Notes: a model not told the origin generated them from the sequence alone. A stretch of 64,000 nt of DNA from Flavimaribacter sediminis (GCF_019492055.1 NZ_JAICBX010000003.1:124001-188000); one strand, 5' to 3'. Counted from the first letter of the stretch, positions 47,354 to 58,558 are shown. Program-made: numbers and translations.

Positions 47354-48649
47354 CTAGCCACGATTTTCCGGCGCTGCGGGAGCGCCTTCCGGGCTGCCGC
47401 CGCCATGTTTCGCCAACACCGCTTCAGTGATCGAGTTCGGAACCGGTCTCGGTTTCTCAAACAGGCCGAGCAATGGCAGGATGATAATGAAAAAGGCGAA
47501 ATAATAGGCGGTGCCGGCCTGGGCCATGGCGGTGTAGACGCCCTCGGCGGGCTGTGATCCGAGCCATCCCAGGAATATCGCATTCGCCACGAACAGCCAG
47601 AAGAACAGCTTGTACCACGGACGGTAGACGGCGGAGCGCACCTTGGACGTGTCGAGCCAGGGCATGAAGAACAGGATCAGGATCGATCCGAACATCACCA
47701 GGACGCCGCCGAGCTTGGAGTCGATCGGTCCGACGTTGAAGGTGATCGCGCGAAGCATGGCGTAGAACGGCAGGTAGTACCATTCGGGCACGATATGCGC
47801 CGGCGTCTTCAGCGGATTGGCTTCGATGTAGTTGTCCGGATGGCCGAGATAGTTCGGCAGGTAAAAGATGAAGTATGCGAAGATCAGCAGGAACACCACC
47901 GTCGCGAAACCGTCCTTGATCGTCGCATAGGGCGTGAACGGCACCGTATCGGTCTTCGATTTCACCTCGACGCCGGTCGGATTGGTCTGTCCCGTCACGT
48001 GCAGAGCCCACACATGCAGGATCACGACGCCGGCGATCATGAAAGGCAGCAGATAGTGCAGCGAGAAGAAGCGGTTCAGCGTCGGATTGTCTACCGCGAA
48101 ACCGCCAAGCAGGAGTTGCTGGATCGGTTCGCCCACGAGCGGGAACGCCGTGAAGAAGTTGGTGATCACGGTCGCGCCCCAGAAGGACATCTGTCCCCAG
48201 GGAAGCACGTAACCCATGAAGCCGGTGGCCATCATCAGCAGGTAGATGATCACGCCGAGGATCCACAAAATTTCCCGCGGCGCCTTGTAGGAGCCGTAAT
48301 ACATGCCCCGGAAGATGTGGATGTAGACCGCGATGAAGAAGAACGAGGCCCCGTTTGCGTGCATGTAGCGCAGAAGCGAGCCGGAATTCACGTCGCGCAT
48401 GATCAATTCGACCGAATCGAACGCCTGGGACGTCGAAGACACGTAATGCATCGCAAGCACGATGCCCGTCAGAATCTGCGAAACGAGCATGACCGAAAGG
48501 ATCGCGCCAAACGTATAGGCGTAGTTCAGATTGCGCGGCGTCGGATAGGCGACGAAGGAGTCATAGACCAGGCGCGGCAGAGGCAGGCGAGAGTCGACCC
48601 ACTTGCTGACGCCGGTTTTCGGCTCATAGGTTGAATGTCCACCACTCAT
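47354..48649 (-). CDS. petB: Cytochrome b of the bc1 complex
   Basis: A 431-residue integral membrane subunit holding both b hemes and the quinol sites, of the fused alphaproteobacterial type with eight helices. Seen are [53 protein letters not shown], and the Qo-site [13 protein letters not shown]. The histidines of the two helices carrying hemes are in place. The length is normal. It lies 14 bases behind petA. Confidence 0.98.
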   Translation of the reverse strand: MSGGHSTYEPKTGVSKWVDSRLPLPRLVYDSFVAYPTPRNLNYAYTFGAILSVMLVSQILTGIVLAMHYVSSTSQAFDSVELIMRDVNSGSLLRYMHANGASFFFIAVYIHIFRGMYYGSYKAPREILWILGVIIYLLMMATGFMGYVLPWGQMSFWGATVITNFFTAFPLVGEPIQQLLLGGFAVDNPTLNRFFSLHYLLPFMIAGVVILHVWALHVTGQTNPTGVEVKSKTDTVPFTPYATIKDGFATVVFLLIFAYFIFYLPNYLGHPDNYIEANPLKTPAHIVPEWYYLPFYAMLRAITFNVGPIDSKLGGVLVMFGSILILFFMPWLDTSKVRSAVYRPWYKLFFWLFVANAIFLGWLGSQPAEGVYTAMAQAGTAYYFAFFIIILPLLGLFEKPRPVPNSITEAVLAKHGGGSPEGAPAAPENRG

Positions 48650-48663
48650 CGGTAATTCCCCTG

Positions 48664-49230
48664 CTAGCCGATCTTGATTCGCGTATCGGTCAGAAATTCG
48701 TATGGCGGAATGTGCAGGTTCTCCGGCGCCGGTCCCTTGCGGATACGGCCAGCCGTATCATAGTGCGAACCGTGGCACGGGCAGAACCATCCGCCAAAAT
48801 CCCCCGACTGACCGAGCGGCACGCAACCCAGATGGGTGCAAGAGCCGATCATGACGATCCAGTTCTCGCGATCCTCGCCGGCGGACCGGTCGACGTCGAG
48901 AGCCGGCGCGTCAGGCGCCAGATTTTCATTGCGCGCAGACGGGTCCGGCAGATCGTCGAGCGGAACGGCGTCCGCTTCGGCGATTTCCTCATCCGTTCGA
49001 TTTCGGATGAACACCGGCTTACCGCGCCATTTCACCGTTATCGACATGCCCCGTTCAAGACCGGAAACATCGACCTCGATGGTCGACAACGCCAGCGTAG
49101 TCGCATCCGGGCGCATCTGGTCGATGAAAGGCCAGGCCACCGAAGCAGCGCCCACGACGCCCGCCATGGCGGTCGTCAGATACAGAAAATCGCGACGGGT
49201 CGGTTCGCCTGTCAGTTCGTGTTCACTCAC
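48664..49230 (-). CDS. petA: Rieske iron-sulfur subunit of the bc1 complex
   Basis: A 188-residue Rieske protein. The N-terminus has a Tat-type signal anchor: [20 protein letters not shown]. The [2Fe-2S] cluster is bound by CTHLGC and CPCHGSH (about residues 127-152), and the Pro loop is GPAPENL. It leads the petABC operon; about 190 bases separate it from the ABC transporter gene upstream in the same orientation, enough for an own promoter. Confidence 0.98.
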   Translation of the reverse strand: MSEHELTGEPTRRDFLYLTTAMAGVVGAASVAWPFIDQMRPDATTLALSTIEVDVSGLERGMSITVKWRGKPVFIRNRTDEEIAEADAVPLDDLPDPSARNENLAPDAPALDVDRSAGEDRENWIVMIGSCTHLGCVPLGQSGDFGGWFCPCHGSHYDTAGRIRKGPAPENLHIPPYEFLTDTRIKIG

Positions 49231-49421
49231 GGTTTCAGCCTTCCTCTGCGCATGCTCGTCCGTGGCTGCTGGAATATACGGTCACATGTCGTCCCCACGA
49301 CCGCGCCCGAATACCCGCAATCGGCCGGTTTCTAGGATGCTTCTTAGAATATGTCCAGTCTACAACATGGGACAGAGGCACAATGCCGCAAGTTTTTCCG
49401 CGATTTGCGGCTTGACCCCCT

Positions 49422-51278
49422 TTAGTTGTTGATAAATCCACCCGATTGTCTCTCCCACAGCCTGGCGTAGAGACCGTTCCGGGCAATCAATTCGGCGTGC
49501 GAGCCATCCTCGATAATCCGGCCCTTGTCCATCACGACAAGGCGGTCCATTTTCGCGATCGTCGAAAGCCGGTGCGCGATGGCGATGACTGTCTTGCCTT
49601 CCATCAGAGCGGCCAGATTTTCCTGTATTGCGGCCTCGATTTCGGAATCCAAAGCCGATGTCGCCTCGTCCAGCACAAGGATCGGCGCATCCTTCAGCAT
49701 GACGCGGGCGATGGCGATCCTTTGCCGTTGCCCGCCGGACAGCTTGACGCCGCGCTCGCCGACATGCGCGTCCATGCTCGTGCGGCCGCGCTGGTCGCGC
49801 AATTCGCCGATGAATCGCCACGCATGGGCCTTGCGGGCCGCTTCCTCCAGCTCCGCTTCGCCGGCGCCCGGCCGCCCCAGCGCGATATTGTCGCGAATCG
49901 ACCGGTGCAGCAGCGAGGTGTCCTGGGTGACCACCGAAATGAGCGACCGCAGGGAATGCTGGGTGACGCCGGCAATGTCCTGGCCATCGATGACGATACG
50001 TCCCGAATCAAGATCGAAGAATCTTAAGAGCAGGTTGACGAGCGTCGATTTGCCAGCGCCGGACGGCCCGACGAGACCGACCTTCTGTCCGGGTTCGACG
50101 CGGAGGGTGATCCCGTCGAGCACCGTCTTGCTCTCTTCGTATCGAAATTGCACGTTCTCGAACTGGATCCGGCAATCGGAGACCACAAGTTCCGTGGCGT
50201 CGTCGCCGTCCGTCAGCGTCACCGGCCGCGCGACCAGCTCCATCGAATTCTGGATCACGCCGTAGTTGCGCATCAGAATATTCAGCTGGTTCATCATCCG
50301 GCCGAGCAACAGGCTCAGTCTCAACACGATTGCCATCGTCGCCGCGACCGATCCGACGGTGATCTCGCCTGCAAGCAGAAGCCCGACGGCGATCGCCGCC
50401 ATGGCGATCGTCATGACGCTGGAAAGAATGGCGAGGGAGACGCGCACCCCGGTCAGATTGCGGGTGAAGGATTTCAGAACTGAGATGAAGCCATCGAACG
50501 AGCCGCGCAGATTGCGCTCGACCTCGTCGTCGCGACCGAACAGTTTCAGCGTCTGTATGTTGGAATAACTGTCCACCAGGCGGCCGCTGACTGTCGAGGC
50601 GGCTTCCGCGGCGTCCCTGGAATTTCGCCGTATGCGCGGCACGAAAAAACGGGCGACGACAATGAAGCCCGCCACCCACGCCAGGACAGGAACAGCCAGG
50701 CGCCAGTCAAGATCGGCCATCATGATCAGCGTCGCGATGACATAGATCACGATGAACCAGGCCACCTGCAGCATGGAGATCATGAAATCGCCGATGGCCT
50801 GGCCCGATTGCCACACCTTCGTCGCCACCCGTCCCGCGAATTCGTTTTGAAAAAAGGAGAGGCTCTGGCGCCCGACATGCGAAGCCGCCTGCCATCGCAC
50901 GAGTGAAAAGAAACCCGGAACGACGGCCTGTTCCTCGATCAGCGAGGAAAAGGTGACGACGATGAACCGTCCGACCAGAACGACCAGGGCCATGAACAGA
51001 AGTTCGCCGCCATGCTCGGCCAGAAGCCCGTCCCAGCCTGACGCGGCGTCGAATCCTTCGAGCATGTCGACAAGCCGGCCGACGAAATAGAACAGGGCGA
51101 TCTCCATGAGAGCGACCGCGCCGCCAAGCGCAAGCATGGCCGCAAACGGCCACTTCTCCTGACGCACGTAATGCCATATGAAAGCGACCGCGCCCGGCGG
51201 CGGCGCGCCGGTTTCGCGGGCGGCATACGGATCGATCCAGCGTTCGAAATAGCCAAGGATCGTGTCGAGAATACGCAC
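49422..51278 (-). CDS. ABC exporter half-transporter (membrane and ATPase domains fused)
   Basis: A 618-residue exporter subunit. The N-terminal membrane domain (about 1-330) has six helices, beginning with the segment FIWHYVRQEKWPFAAML. The ATPase domain has Walker A GLVGPSGAGKST, signature LSGGQRQRIAIAR, Walker B ILVLDEATSALD and the H-loop AIAHRLST. It is a paralogue of the gene at 53772; both end with RQSGGFIN. The start is GTG at 51278, 8 bases after the MscS gene stop, so it is cotranscribed with that gene. Lipid, peptide or drug export is possible; substrate unknown. Confidence 0.93.
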   Translation of the reverse strand: MRILDTILGYFERWIDPYAARETGAPPPGAVAFIWHYVRQEKWPFAAMLALGGAVALMEIALFYFVGRLVDMLEGFDAASGWDGLLAEHGGELLFMALVVLVGRFIVVTFSSLIEEQAVVPGFFSLVRWQAASHVGRQSLSFFQNEFAGRVATKVWQSGQAIGDFMISMLQVAWFIVIYVIATLIMMADLDWRLAVPVLAWVAGFIVVARFFVPRIRRNSRDAAEAASTVSGRLVDSYSNIQTLKLFGRDDEVERNLRGSFDGFISVLKSFTRNLTGVRVSLAILSSVMTIAMAAIAVGLLLAGEITVGSVAATMAIVLRLSLLLGRMMNQLNILMRNYGVIQNSMELVARPVTLTDGDDATELVVSDCRIQFENVQFRYEESKTVLDGITLRVEPGQKVGLVGPSGAGKSTLVNLLLRFFDLDSGRIVIDGQDIAGVTQHSLRSLISVVTQDTSLLHRSIRDNIALGRPGAGEAELEEAARKAHAWRFIGELRDQRGRTSMDAHVGERGVKLSGGQRQRIAIARVMLKDAPILVLDEATSALDSEIEAAIQENLAALMEGKTVIAIAHRLSTIAKMDRLVVMDKGRIIEDGSHAELIARNGLYARLWERQSGGFINN

Positions 51279-51286
51279 TATGCGCG

Positions 51287-53614
51287 TTAGGCCTCGGACG
51301 CCTTGGCCTCAGCCATCTGCTTGACGGCCTTGCCGGCGGCTGCCGCAATAGCCGAATCGGATGCATCATCCGCATCCACGGCGCCAGGCATATTGACCCG
51401 CACTTCCGGCCTTGCAAATTCGATCCCGTTCTCGGCAAAGGCCTTCTGCACCTTGGCGTAGACGTCCTTGCGGATCACCCATTGCTTGCCGGGCTTGGCC
51501 ATGAACTTGCCGCGCACCACCATACCCACATCGTTGACGTCGGAGACGCCCTGGGACTTGAAGGTCTGGATGATGTCGTCGGCGTAGGGCGCCTCGAGCA
51601 TTTCCTTGCCGATCTGCTTGAAGATCTTCTTCACCTTGTTTGCGTCGGTGTCGAAAGGCACGGTGAATTTCACTTTCATGATCACCCAGTCGCGCGAATT
51701 GTTGGTGATCTTCGGAATCTCTCCGTAGGGAACCGTGTGGACCGGACCGGAAGGATGACGCAACTGCAGCGACCGGATCGAAATCTTCTCCACTGTGCCC
51801 ATCGTGCCGTTGATGTCCAGGAACTCGCCAACACGGAAAGCGTCGTCCATCAGGAAGAACACGCCCGAAACGATATCCTTCACCAGCGTCTGGGCGCCGA
51901 AGCCGATGGCCAGACCCAGAATACCGGCGCCGGCCAGAAGCGGCGCGATGTTCACGCCAAAGCTGCTGAGCGCGATCAGCACCGTGATGGTTATGATTGT
52001 GATCTGGATCGCCATCTTGGCGAGCGGCAGGACGGTCGACAGTCTCGACCCGCCTGCCCCGCCGCCTTCTCCTCCAGCCTCTTCGGGGGCGCCGCTGATC
52101 GCGGTGTTTTCATCGGCAAGCTTGCGATTGATCCACAATGACGCCACTTCCCAGGCGAGATAGCCCGCAATCAGTATGAACAGGGCCTCGAAGAAGGACG
52201 ACGCTATGCGCGCGCCCAGTCCGGCTGTAGCCAGCGTGCCAAGCTGAATATCCCAGATCCTGATCAGCAGGACGACGACAATGCCGAACACGACCGTGCG
52301 TCCGATGCGGATGTAGCTGCGCTTGGTCGAATGATACGCCGCTTCTGCCACAGCGCCCTCGCCGCGCATCGGCGGCACGAGATGATGCACCAGCGCTCGG
52401 ATTGTCGTGTTCAGCGCCGGCGCGATAAGCAGCAGCGCAAGCGTCAGATAATGCTGTCCCTTGTCGATAAGGTCGAGCCTGCCGTTGATCGCCACGAACT
52501 GCACGGTCAACCATGTCAGAGCTATAAGCGCTATGGCGACCCAGGGAAATGCGCGGGCGGTCATGACTTCAGAGCCCGTCACGTCCTCGGTGTCGCCGAG
52601 AAGCATTTTCGTCAATCCATGGCGCGCCTTGTAGGTCATGACGCCGAGCCAGACGAACACGCCCAGATTGATCCAGAACACAAAGGCGTTGCCGAGAGCA
52701 AATTGTCCGTTCGTCATCAGGAATTCGACCAGGAAGATATTGAATCCGGCCAGTATGACGACGCCGAGGGCGTTATAGTAGATGAACTTTGCAGTCCAGT
52801 CATCGGCGTAGACCAACCGCATATCCGGGCGGCCGGGCGCAAGAACGAATCGCGCCAGGGCGGCGACCAACCGCGGAACGACGATGAGATACAGCATGAA
52901 GGCGTGCACAACCTGCCGATCCTGATCGGCGATGAACTGCATGATGACGATGCGGCCGACAATGAAAAACGCCAGCAATCCGGCCATGTCGACAACCAGC
53001 CGTTTGCCAAGAAATTCAAGGGTCTGGCGCAGGTTCTCCGGCGCGTGTTGATGTTCGTACTGCCGACGCCATTTCGACGCGAGCCGATCCACGATGAATT
53101 CGGCGACGAGGCCTGCGGCGATTGCGCCGACGACGAGCAGGATCAACTGGAAGAAGCCCGCGCCGCCACGATCCTCTACGAATTTGCTGATCGCCTTGCC
53201 GAGACCGACGACCGAGGCCGGTATCCTGACAACGGAATTTATCAGGTTGTGACCCAGCTTTCCAAACGAGTCGTAAAGCACGATCGCGCTGTTTTGTTCC
53301 GGCGCCTTGTTCTTTTCCGCGTCCTCCGCCGCAACCGCGTCGAGACGTTGCAACAGTAACTGCCGCACCTGCTCGTCATCCATCTGGGATACGATTTCGC
53401 GAACCATTGCCGGCGTCAGGTTCTCGGGCAGCGTCACCGGCTTCGTTTCAGACGATTTCTCCGCCGACGCAGCCTTGGCCACGCCCACCATCGACTGCGC
53501 CTGGACCGGTCCGCACAAAACGGACATCAGCAGCGCCAATCCGAGAAAACAGGCTCCAAGCCGCTGCAGACCAAAGTACAGGCGCACAATTCCAGCAGAA
53601 CGCACGATCACCAT
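51287..53614 (-). CDS. Large MscS-family mechanosensitive channel
   Basis: A 775-residue membrane protein. The ATG at 53614 follows GAGGGG; a GTG at 53659 extends the frame but weakens the signal. A signal peptide (GLQRLGACFLGLALLMSVLC) and a periplasmic helical region (about 30-130) precede about eleven membrane helices. The MscS domain is C-terminal: LAIGFGAQTLVKDIVSGVFF, then FRVGEFLDINGTMGTVEKI and VPYGEIPKITNNSRDW, and ends with a cytoplasmic tail rich in Ala. It resembles the large MscM/YbdG-type proteins. It is flanked by two related ABC exporters, an unusual arrangement. Confidence 0.92.
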   Translation of the reverse strand: MVIVRSAGIVRLYFGLQRLGACFLGLALLMSVLCGPVQAQSMVGVAKAASAEKSSETKPVTLPENLTPAMVREIVSQMDDEQVRQLLLQRLDAVAAEDAEKNKAPEQNSAIVLYDSFGKLGHNLINSVVRIPASVVGLGKAISKFVEDRGGAGFFQLILLVVGAIAAGLVAEFIVDRLASKWRRQYEHQHAPENLRQTLEFLGKRLVVDMAGLLAFFIVGRIVIMQFIADQDRQVVHAFMLYLIVVPRLVAALARFVLAPGRPDMRLVYADDWTAKFIYYNALGVVILAGFNIFLVEFLMTNGQFALGNAFVFWINLGVFVWLGVMTYKARHGLTKMLLGDTEDVTGSEVMTARAFPWVAIALIALTWLTVQFVAINGRLDLIDKGQHYLTLALLLIAPALNTTIRALVHHLVPPMRGEGAVAEAAYHSTKRSYIRIGRTVVFGIVVVLLIRIWDIQLGTLATAGLGARIASSFFEALFILIAGYLAWEVASLWINRKLADENTAISGAPEEAGGEGGGAGGSRLSTVLPLAKMAIQITIITITVLIALSSFGVNIAPLLAGAGILGLAIGFGAQTLVKDIVSGVFFLMDDAFRVGEFLDINGTMGTVEKISIRSLQLRHPSGPVHTVPYGEIPKITNNSRDWVIMKVKFTVPFDTDANKVKKIFKQIGKEMLEAPYADDIIQTFKSQGVSDVNDVGMVVRGKFMAKPGKQWVIRKDVYAKVQKAFAENGIEFARPEVRVNMPGAVDADDASDSAIAAAAGKAVKQMAEAKASEA

Positions 53615-53771
53615 CCCAGTATATCCCCTCTTCGCGGCCGATGTGTCAGAGCCGCTCACAGATCAGAATTGATCTTTCGGGGCCTGACTATCACAAGATT
53701 GTCGATACAACCAGTTGACAACAAACCGCAGACGGAATTCGCAATTCCCGACCGAAGATGCTGCCGAAAGT

Positions 53772-55631
53772 CTACTCGGCGGCCGCCGTGTCGGCGTCGA
53801 GCTTGTCCGAATTGATGAAGCCGCCGGACTGTCGCGCCCAGAGATCCGCATAAAGCCCCTTCTCGGAGATGAGTTGCTCATGCGTGCCGGTCTGAACGAT
53901 CTCGCCAGCATCCAGAACAATCAGCCTGTCCATCTGCGCGATGGTCGAAAGCCGGTGGGCGATTGCAATCACCGTCTTGCCCTCCATCAGGGCGAACAGG
54001 TTCTCCTGGATGGCCGCCTCAACTTCCGAATCGAGCGCCGAGGTTGCTTCGTCCAGGACCAGGATCGGCGCGTCCTTGAGGAAAACGCGCGCGATGGCGA
54101 TGCGCTGCCTCTGGCCGCCCGACAGTTTGACGCCGCGCTCGCCCACATGGGCCTCGAGCCCTTTTCGACCCTTCATGTCTTCCAGATCCTGGATAAAGTC
54201 CCAGGCGTTGGCCTGTTTCGCCGCATGGAGGATATCGGCTTCCGTTGCGTCGGGTTTTCCGTATGCGATATTGTCCCGGATCGACCGATGCAACAGCGAG
54301 GTGTCCTGCGTGACGACGCCGATCTGACCCCGCAGGCTGTCCTGGGTCACCGCCGAGACATCCTGTCCGTCGATGTAGATCCGACCGCCCTCCAGGTCAT
54401 AGAAGCGAAGCAGCAGGTTGGTCAGCGTCGTCTTGCCGGCGCCTGAGGGGCCGACGAGCCCAATCTTCTCGCCCGGCGCGATCGAGAGGGACAGATCGTC
54501 GATCACCCCGCCTTCCTTGCCGTAGTGAAAGCGGATGTTCTCGAAGGAGATCTTGCCCTTCTGCGGCGCCAGATGCACTTTTGGATCGGCGTCGACGATC
54601 TGGTGCGGCTTCGACATCATCGACATGCCGTCGATTACGACCCCGAGATTTTCGAAAAACGCCGCCACTTCCCACATGATCCACTGGGACATGTTGTTGA
54701 GGCGCAGCGCCAGGCCGATCGCGACCGCGATCGCCCCGACCGAGATCACCTCGCCCAGCCACAGATAGATTGAAAGGAAGCCCACCAGGAAGATCAGCAC
54801 TGCATTGTTGAAATAGACGACCGCCTGGAACCAGGTCACCATCCGCATCTGCCGGTAGACGGTGTCCAGGAACTCGTCCATTGCCGAGCGCGCATAACTT
54901 TCCTCGCGCCGCGCATGCGAAAACAGCTTGACGGTCGCGATGTTGGTGTAGCTGTCGACGATACGGCCCGTCATCATCGAGCGCGAATCGGCCTGCTGCC
55001 GCGCCAGTTCCTTCATCCACGGAACGAACGTGTAGATCAGCGTGCCGTAGACGACAGCCCACAGAAGCAGCGGCATGGCGAGCCGCCAGTCGGCGGAGGC
55101 GACAAGCACCACGGTCGTGGTGAAATAAACGCAGATATAGACGAAGACATCGAGCATCTTCATCACGGATTCGCGCACCGCCAGCGATGTCTGCATCACC
55201 CGGGTGGCGACGCGGCCCGCAAATTCATCGGCGAAGAAGGACAGGCTTTGACGCAGAAGGTAGCGATGCATCTGCCAGCGGGCGATCATCGGGTAATTGC
55301 CGAGCAGCGTCTGGTGGATGACCAGCGAATGCAGCAGCACCACGCCGGGCAGCCCGATGAGCACGAAAACGGCCATGAAGGCGAGCCGCCATCCTTCCCG
55401 CTGCAAAAAGCCTTCGCGGCCGGCCTCGGAGAGCCAGTTCACGATATCGCCAAGAAAACCGAACAGATAGACCTCGCCGATCGCGATGAGCATCGTCAGG
55501 ATCGACATCGCCACAAGCCACGGCATGGCGTCGCGCGAATAATGCCAGCAAAATGCGAGCAGACCCGTCGGTGGACGCACCGCCTCCTGCTCTGGATAGG
55601 GTTTCAAACGTCTTTCGAACCACTGGAACAT
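53772..55631 (-). CDS. ABC exporter half-transporter, paralogue of the one at 49.4 kb
   Basis: A 619-residue fused exporter subunit. The ATG at 55631 (MFQWFERRLKPYPEQE) is chosen; an upstream start at 55679 lacks support. The six-helix membrane domain begins near LAFCWHYSRDAMPWLVAM. The ATPase domain has Walker A GLVGPSGAGKTT, signature LSGGQRQRIAIAR and Walker B ILVLDEATSALDSE. The end RQSGGFINSDKLDADTAAAE is acidic. It is first in the minus-strand row ABC, MscS, ABC, with 157 bases before the MscS gene. The two exporters could form a heterodimer or work as separate homodimers. Confidence 0.93.
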   Translation of the reverse strand: MFQWFERRLKPYPEQEAVRPPTGLLAFCWHYSRDAMPWLVAMSILTMLIAIGEVYLFGFLGDIVNWLSEAGREGFLQREGWRLAFMAVFVLIGLPGVVLLHSLVIHQTLLGNYPMIARWQMHRYLLRQSLSFFADEFAGRVATRVMQTSLAVRESVMKMLDVFVYICVYFTTTVVLVASADWRLAMPLLLWAVVYGTLIYTFVPWMKELARQQADSRSMMTGRIVDSYTNIATVKLFSHARREESYARSAMDEFLDTVYRQMRMVTWFQAVVYFNNAVLIFLVGFLSIYLWLGEVISVGAIAVAIGLALRLNNMSQWIMWEVAAFFENLGVVIDGMSMMSKPHQIVDADPKVHLAPQKGKISFENIRFHYGKEGGVIDDLSLSIAPGEKIGLVGPSGAGKTTLTNLLLRFYDLEGGRIYIDGQDVSAVTQDSLRGQIGVVTQDTSLLHRSIRDNIAYGKPDATEADILHAAKQANAWDFIQDLEDMKGRKGLEAHVGERGVKLSGGQRQRIAIARVFLKDAPILVLDEATSALDSEVEAAIQENLFALMEGKTVIAIAHRLSTIAQMDRLIVLDAGEIVQTGTHEQLISEKGLYADLWARQSGGFINSDKLDADTAAAE

Positions 55632-56013
55632 GGCCTTGGACTCCGTATGCGATCTGACGGTGATGAGGCGGAACGCCAAACCGGCAACGACTGGATCGGT
55701 CTTGCCTCGTCAAGATGGAACTGTTGAGTGTACAATCAATGATCGCGCTCGGATGGCGCAGATCGTTCGCAAATGGCCAATATCGCGAAAACGGGCGTCC
55801 GCCTGTTGCGATAGATTTGGCCGGGTTTTTAAATCATCATCGTCGTAACCGCCGCGAAACAAAAGGCCCGCGCCGCAGCGCAAGCAATCGTCCCGCATTG
55901 TCTGGAACATTGGAGCGACTTTTTACCGCGATTCCGTCTTGCAATCCACCGTAGCAGCGATGAAATCATTTGATGGGTCTGTTCAACATTCCTAATTGTT
56001 GTATTTCGGCATC
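55632..56013. other. Divergent promoter region between the ABC gene and trmL
   Basis: About 380 bases that should contain the promoter of the minus-strand ABC/MscS/ABC row and that of trmL. Several short frames exist on both strands but none has a ribosome site plus recognisable similarity. I see no strong hairpin or operator. Confidence 0.5.
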
Positions 56014-56493
56014 ATGACGCCACCTGAAACCGATCTGCGCATAGCTCTCTTCCAGCCGGACATTCCGGGCAATACAGGCGCGATTTTGCGGCTGGCCGCA
56101 TGCCTGGGCCTGAGCGTCGACATCATCGAGCCCGCAGGCTTTGACCTGTCCGATCGCGCGCTGAAACGCGCCGGCATGGACTATGTGGAACAGGCCTCGC
56201 TTCACCGCCATCTCAACTGGCCGTCATTTCAGGAATGGGCGGCGGCGGAACAGCGACGTCTCGTCCTCGCCTCCACCCGCGCGCCGACCGCCTATACCCA
56301 GTTCTCCTTCCAGCCACGTGATATTCTGCTGTTCGGTCGCGAAAGCGTCGGCGCGCCTGACCATGTGCACGCGGCCGCAAACGCGCGGATCCTTATCCCG
56401 ATGGCCGAGGGCCGGCGTTCGTTGAATCTTGCGCTCAGCGTCGCCATGATCGCCGGAGAGGCGATCAGGCAGGGTCAATTGTCCGCGTCTTGA
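56014..56493 (+). CDS. trmL: tRNA (cytidine(34)-2'-O)-methyltransferase
   Basis: A 159-residue SPOUT-class RNA methyltransferase of the TrmL type, which methylates the wobble base of some leucine tRNAs. The trefoil-knot motifs are visible: LFQPDIPGNTGAILRLAACLG at the N-terminus, DILLFGRESVGAPDHV, and the knot RSLNLALSVAMIAGEA at the C-terminus. The start at 56014 fits the family; the ribosome site is weak. It converges on ilvD with 7 bases between. Confidence 0.95.
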   Translation: MTPPETDLRIALFQPDIPGNTGAILRLAACLGLSVDIIEPAGFDLSDRALKRAGMDYVEQASLHRHLNWPSFQEWAAAEQRRLVLASTRAPTAYTQFSFQPRDILLFGRESVGAPDHVHAAANARILIPMAEGRRSLNLALSVAMIAGEAIRQGQLSAS

Positions 56494-56500
56494 GGCGGCT

Positions 56501-58345
56501 TCAGTCGATTTCGCGCACCGCGCCCTTGGAGGCTGACGTCGTCAAAGCCGCATAGGCGCGCAGCGCCTTGCTGACCTTGCGCGTGCGCTTTTCCGTCGGC
56601 TTCCAGGCTTCGGCGCCTTTCGCCTCCATAGCCGCGCGGCGCTTCGCGAGTTCCTCGTCGGAGACGTCGACCCGGATGATCCGGTTCGGAATGTCGATGA
56701 CGATCGTGTCGCCCTCCTCGACAAGTCCGATCACGCCGCCCTCGGCTGCTTCCGGAGAAACGTGGCCGATCGACAGGCCGGAGGTTCCGCCGGAGAAACG
56801 TCCGTCGGTCACGAGCGCGCACGCCTTGCCCAGCCCCTTCGACTTCAGGTAGCTGGTCGGGTAGAGCATTTCCTGCATGCCCGGTCCCCCGCGCGGCCCT
56901 TCATAGCGGATCAGCACCACGTCGCCTTCGTGGATCTTGCCGGTCAGGATCGCCGAGACGGCGCTGTCCTGGCTTTCGCAGATTCGCGCTGGCCCCGAGA
57001 ACTTCAGAATGCTTTCGTCGACGCCGGCCGTCTTCACCACGCAGCCGTCTTCGGCGATATTGCCGTAAAGCACCGCAAGCCCGCCATCCTGGCTGTAGGC
57101 GTGGTCGCGGCTGCGGATGACGCCCTTCTGCCGGTCGAGATCCAGTTCGTCCCAGCGTTTCGACTGCGAAAAGGCGACCTGCGTCGGCACGCCGCCGGGC
57201 GCCGCCCGGAAGAACTGATGGACGCTTTCGGAGTTGGTCTGGGCGACGTCCCAGCGGGCAAGCCCTTCCTTCAGGCTGGCCGAATGCACGGTCGGCAGGT
57301 CCGACTTGAGCAGTCCGGCGCGATCGAGTTCGCCGAGAATGCCGAAAATGCCGCCGGCGCGATGCACGTCCTCCATGTGGATGTTCTCGACGGCGGGCGC
57401 GACCTTGCAAAGCACCGGCACCTGGCGCGACAGCCGGTCGATGTCGTCCATCGTAAAGCCGACTTCGCCCTCGTGCGAGGCCGCCAGCAGATGCAGCACC
57501 GTGTTCGTCGATCCGCCCATGGAGATATCCAGCGTCATGGCGTTCTCGAAAGCCCCGAAACTTGCGATATTGCGCGGCAGGGCGCTCTCGTCGTCCTGTT
57601 CGTAATAGCGCTTCGCTAGATCGACGATCAGGTGGCCGGCCTCGACAAACAGTCTTTCCCGGTCGGAATGGGTGGCGAGCGTCGAGCCGTTGCCGGGCAG
57701 CGCCAGGCCCAGCGCTTCGGTCAGGCAGTTCATCGAATTGGCGGTGAACATGCCGGAGCACGATCCGCAAGTCGGGCAAGCCGACCGTTCGATCTGGTCG
57801 ACGAAGGAATCGGAGACGCGGTCGTCGGCGGCCGCGACCATTGCGTCGACCAGATCGACGGCTTTTTCCTTGCCGTCCTCCATCACCACCTTGCCGGCCT
57901 CCATCGGTCCGCCTGAGACGAATACGACAGGAATGTTCAGGCGCATCGCGGCGTTCAGCATGCCGGGCGTAATCTTGTCGCAATTCGAGATGCAGACGAG
58001 CGCGTCGGCGCAATGTCCATTGACCATGTATTCCACAGCGTCCGCGATCACCTCGCGCGAAGGCAGCGAATAGAGCATGCCGTCATGGCCCATGGCGATG
58101 CCGTCATCGACGGCGATCGTGTTGAATTCCTTGGCGACGCCGCCGGCGCGCTCCACTTCGCGCGCCACCAGCTGGCCAAGATCCTTCAGATGCACATGAC
58201 CGGGCACGAACTGGGTGAAAGAATTGGCGATCGCAATAATCGGCTTGCCGAAATCGTTGTCTTTCATCCCCGTTGCGCGCCAAAGGCCGCGGGCGCCGGC
58301 CATGTTGCGGCCGTGGGTGGAGGTTCTGGAACGATACTGGGGCAT
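56501..58345 (-). CDS. ilvD: Dihydroxy-acid dehydratase
   Basis: A 614-residue iron-sulfur dehydratase in valine, leucine and isoleucine (and pantothenate) synthesis. The N-terminus [20 protein letters not shown] is typical. Cluster cysteines lie in [12 protein letters not shown] and [18 protein letters not shown], and the carbamate lysine or Mg site region in [12 protein letters not shown]. The C-terminal domain shows [22 protein letters not shown]. It has about 160 bases of leader region, in front of which a terminator ends the neighbouring small gene. Confidence 0.98.
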   Translation of the reverse strand: MPQYRSRTSTHGRNMAGARGLWRATGMKDNDFGKPIIAIANSFTQFVPGHVHLKDLGQLVAREVERAGGVAKEFNTIAVDDGIAMGHDGMLYSLPSREVIADAVEYMVNGHCADALVCISNCDKITPGMLNAAMRLNIPVVFVSGGPMEAGKVVMEDGKEKAVDLVDAMVAAADDRVSDSFVDQIERSACPTCGSCSGMFTANSMNCLTEALGLALPGNGSTLATHSDRERLFVEAGHLIVDLAKRYYEQDDESALPRNIASFGAFENAMTLDISMGGSTNTVLHLLAASHEGEVGFTMDDIDRLSRQVPVLCKVAPAVENIHMEDVHRAGGIFGILGELDRAGLLKSDLPTVHSASLKEGLARWDVAQTNSESVHQFFRAAPGGVPTQVAFSQSKRWDELDLDRQKGVIRSRDHAYSQDGGLAVLYGNIAEDGCVVKTAGVDESILKFSGPARICESQDSAVSAILTGKIHEGDVVLIRYEGPRGGPGMQEMLYPTSYLKSKGLGKACALVTDGRFSGGTSGLSIGHVSPEAAEGGVIGLVEEGDTIVIDIPNRIIRVDVSDEELAKRRAAMEAKGAEAWKPTEKRTRKVSKALRAYAALTTSASKGAVREID

Positions 58346-58516
58346 GCAGGTAATTCCTTGGTTGTTTTCATGCAGCTCGCATCGCGGATTTGCGGTTCCC
58401 GCCAGCGTCGCAAACGCCCTTTACGGGGCCTTTTCAGACGCCAACCACACGAGGCGCTCTTGACCGGTTTGAGGCAAAATGATCGCGCCTCGGTTTCGGG
58501 TTATTAGCAGGTCGCA

Positions 58517-58541
58517 GAAAAACGCCCGAATTTCAAGGGCG
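58517..58541 (-). terminator. Terminator of the small conserved gene upstream of ilvD
   Basis: On the minus strand CGCCC (58541-58537) pairs with GGGCG (58527-58523) over a nine-base loop TTGAAATTC, followed by five Ts (58522-58518). It lies about 18 bases past the stop at 58559 and isolates that gene from ilvD. Confidence 0.65.
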
Positions 58542-58558
58542 GAGGAATAACAGGCGCG

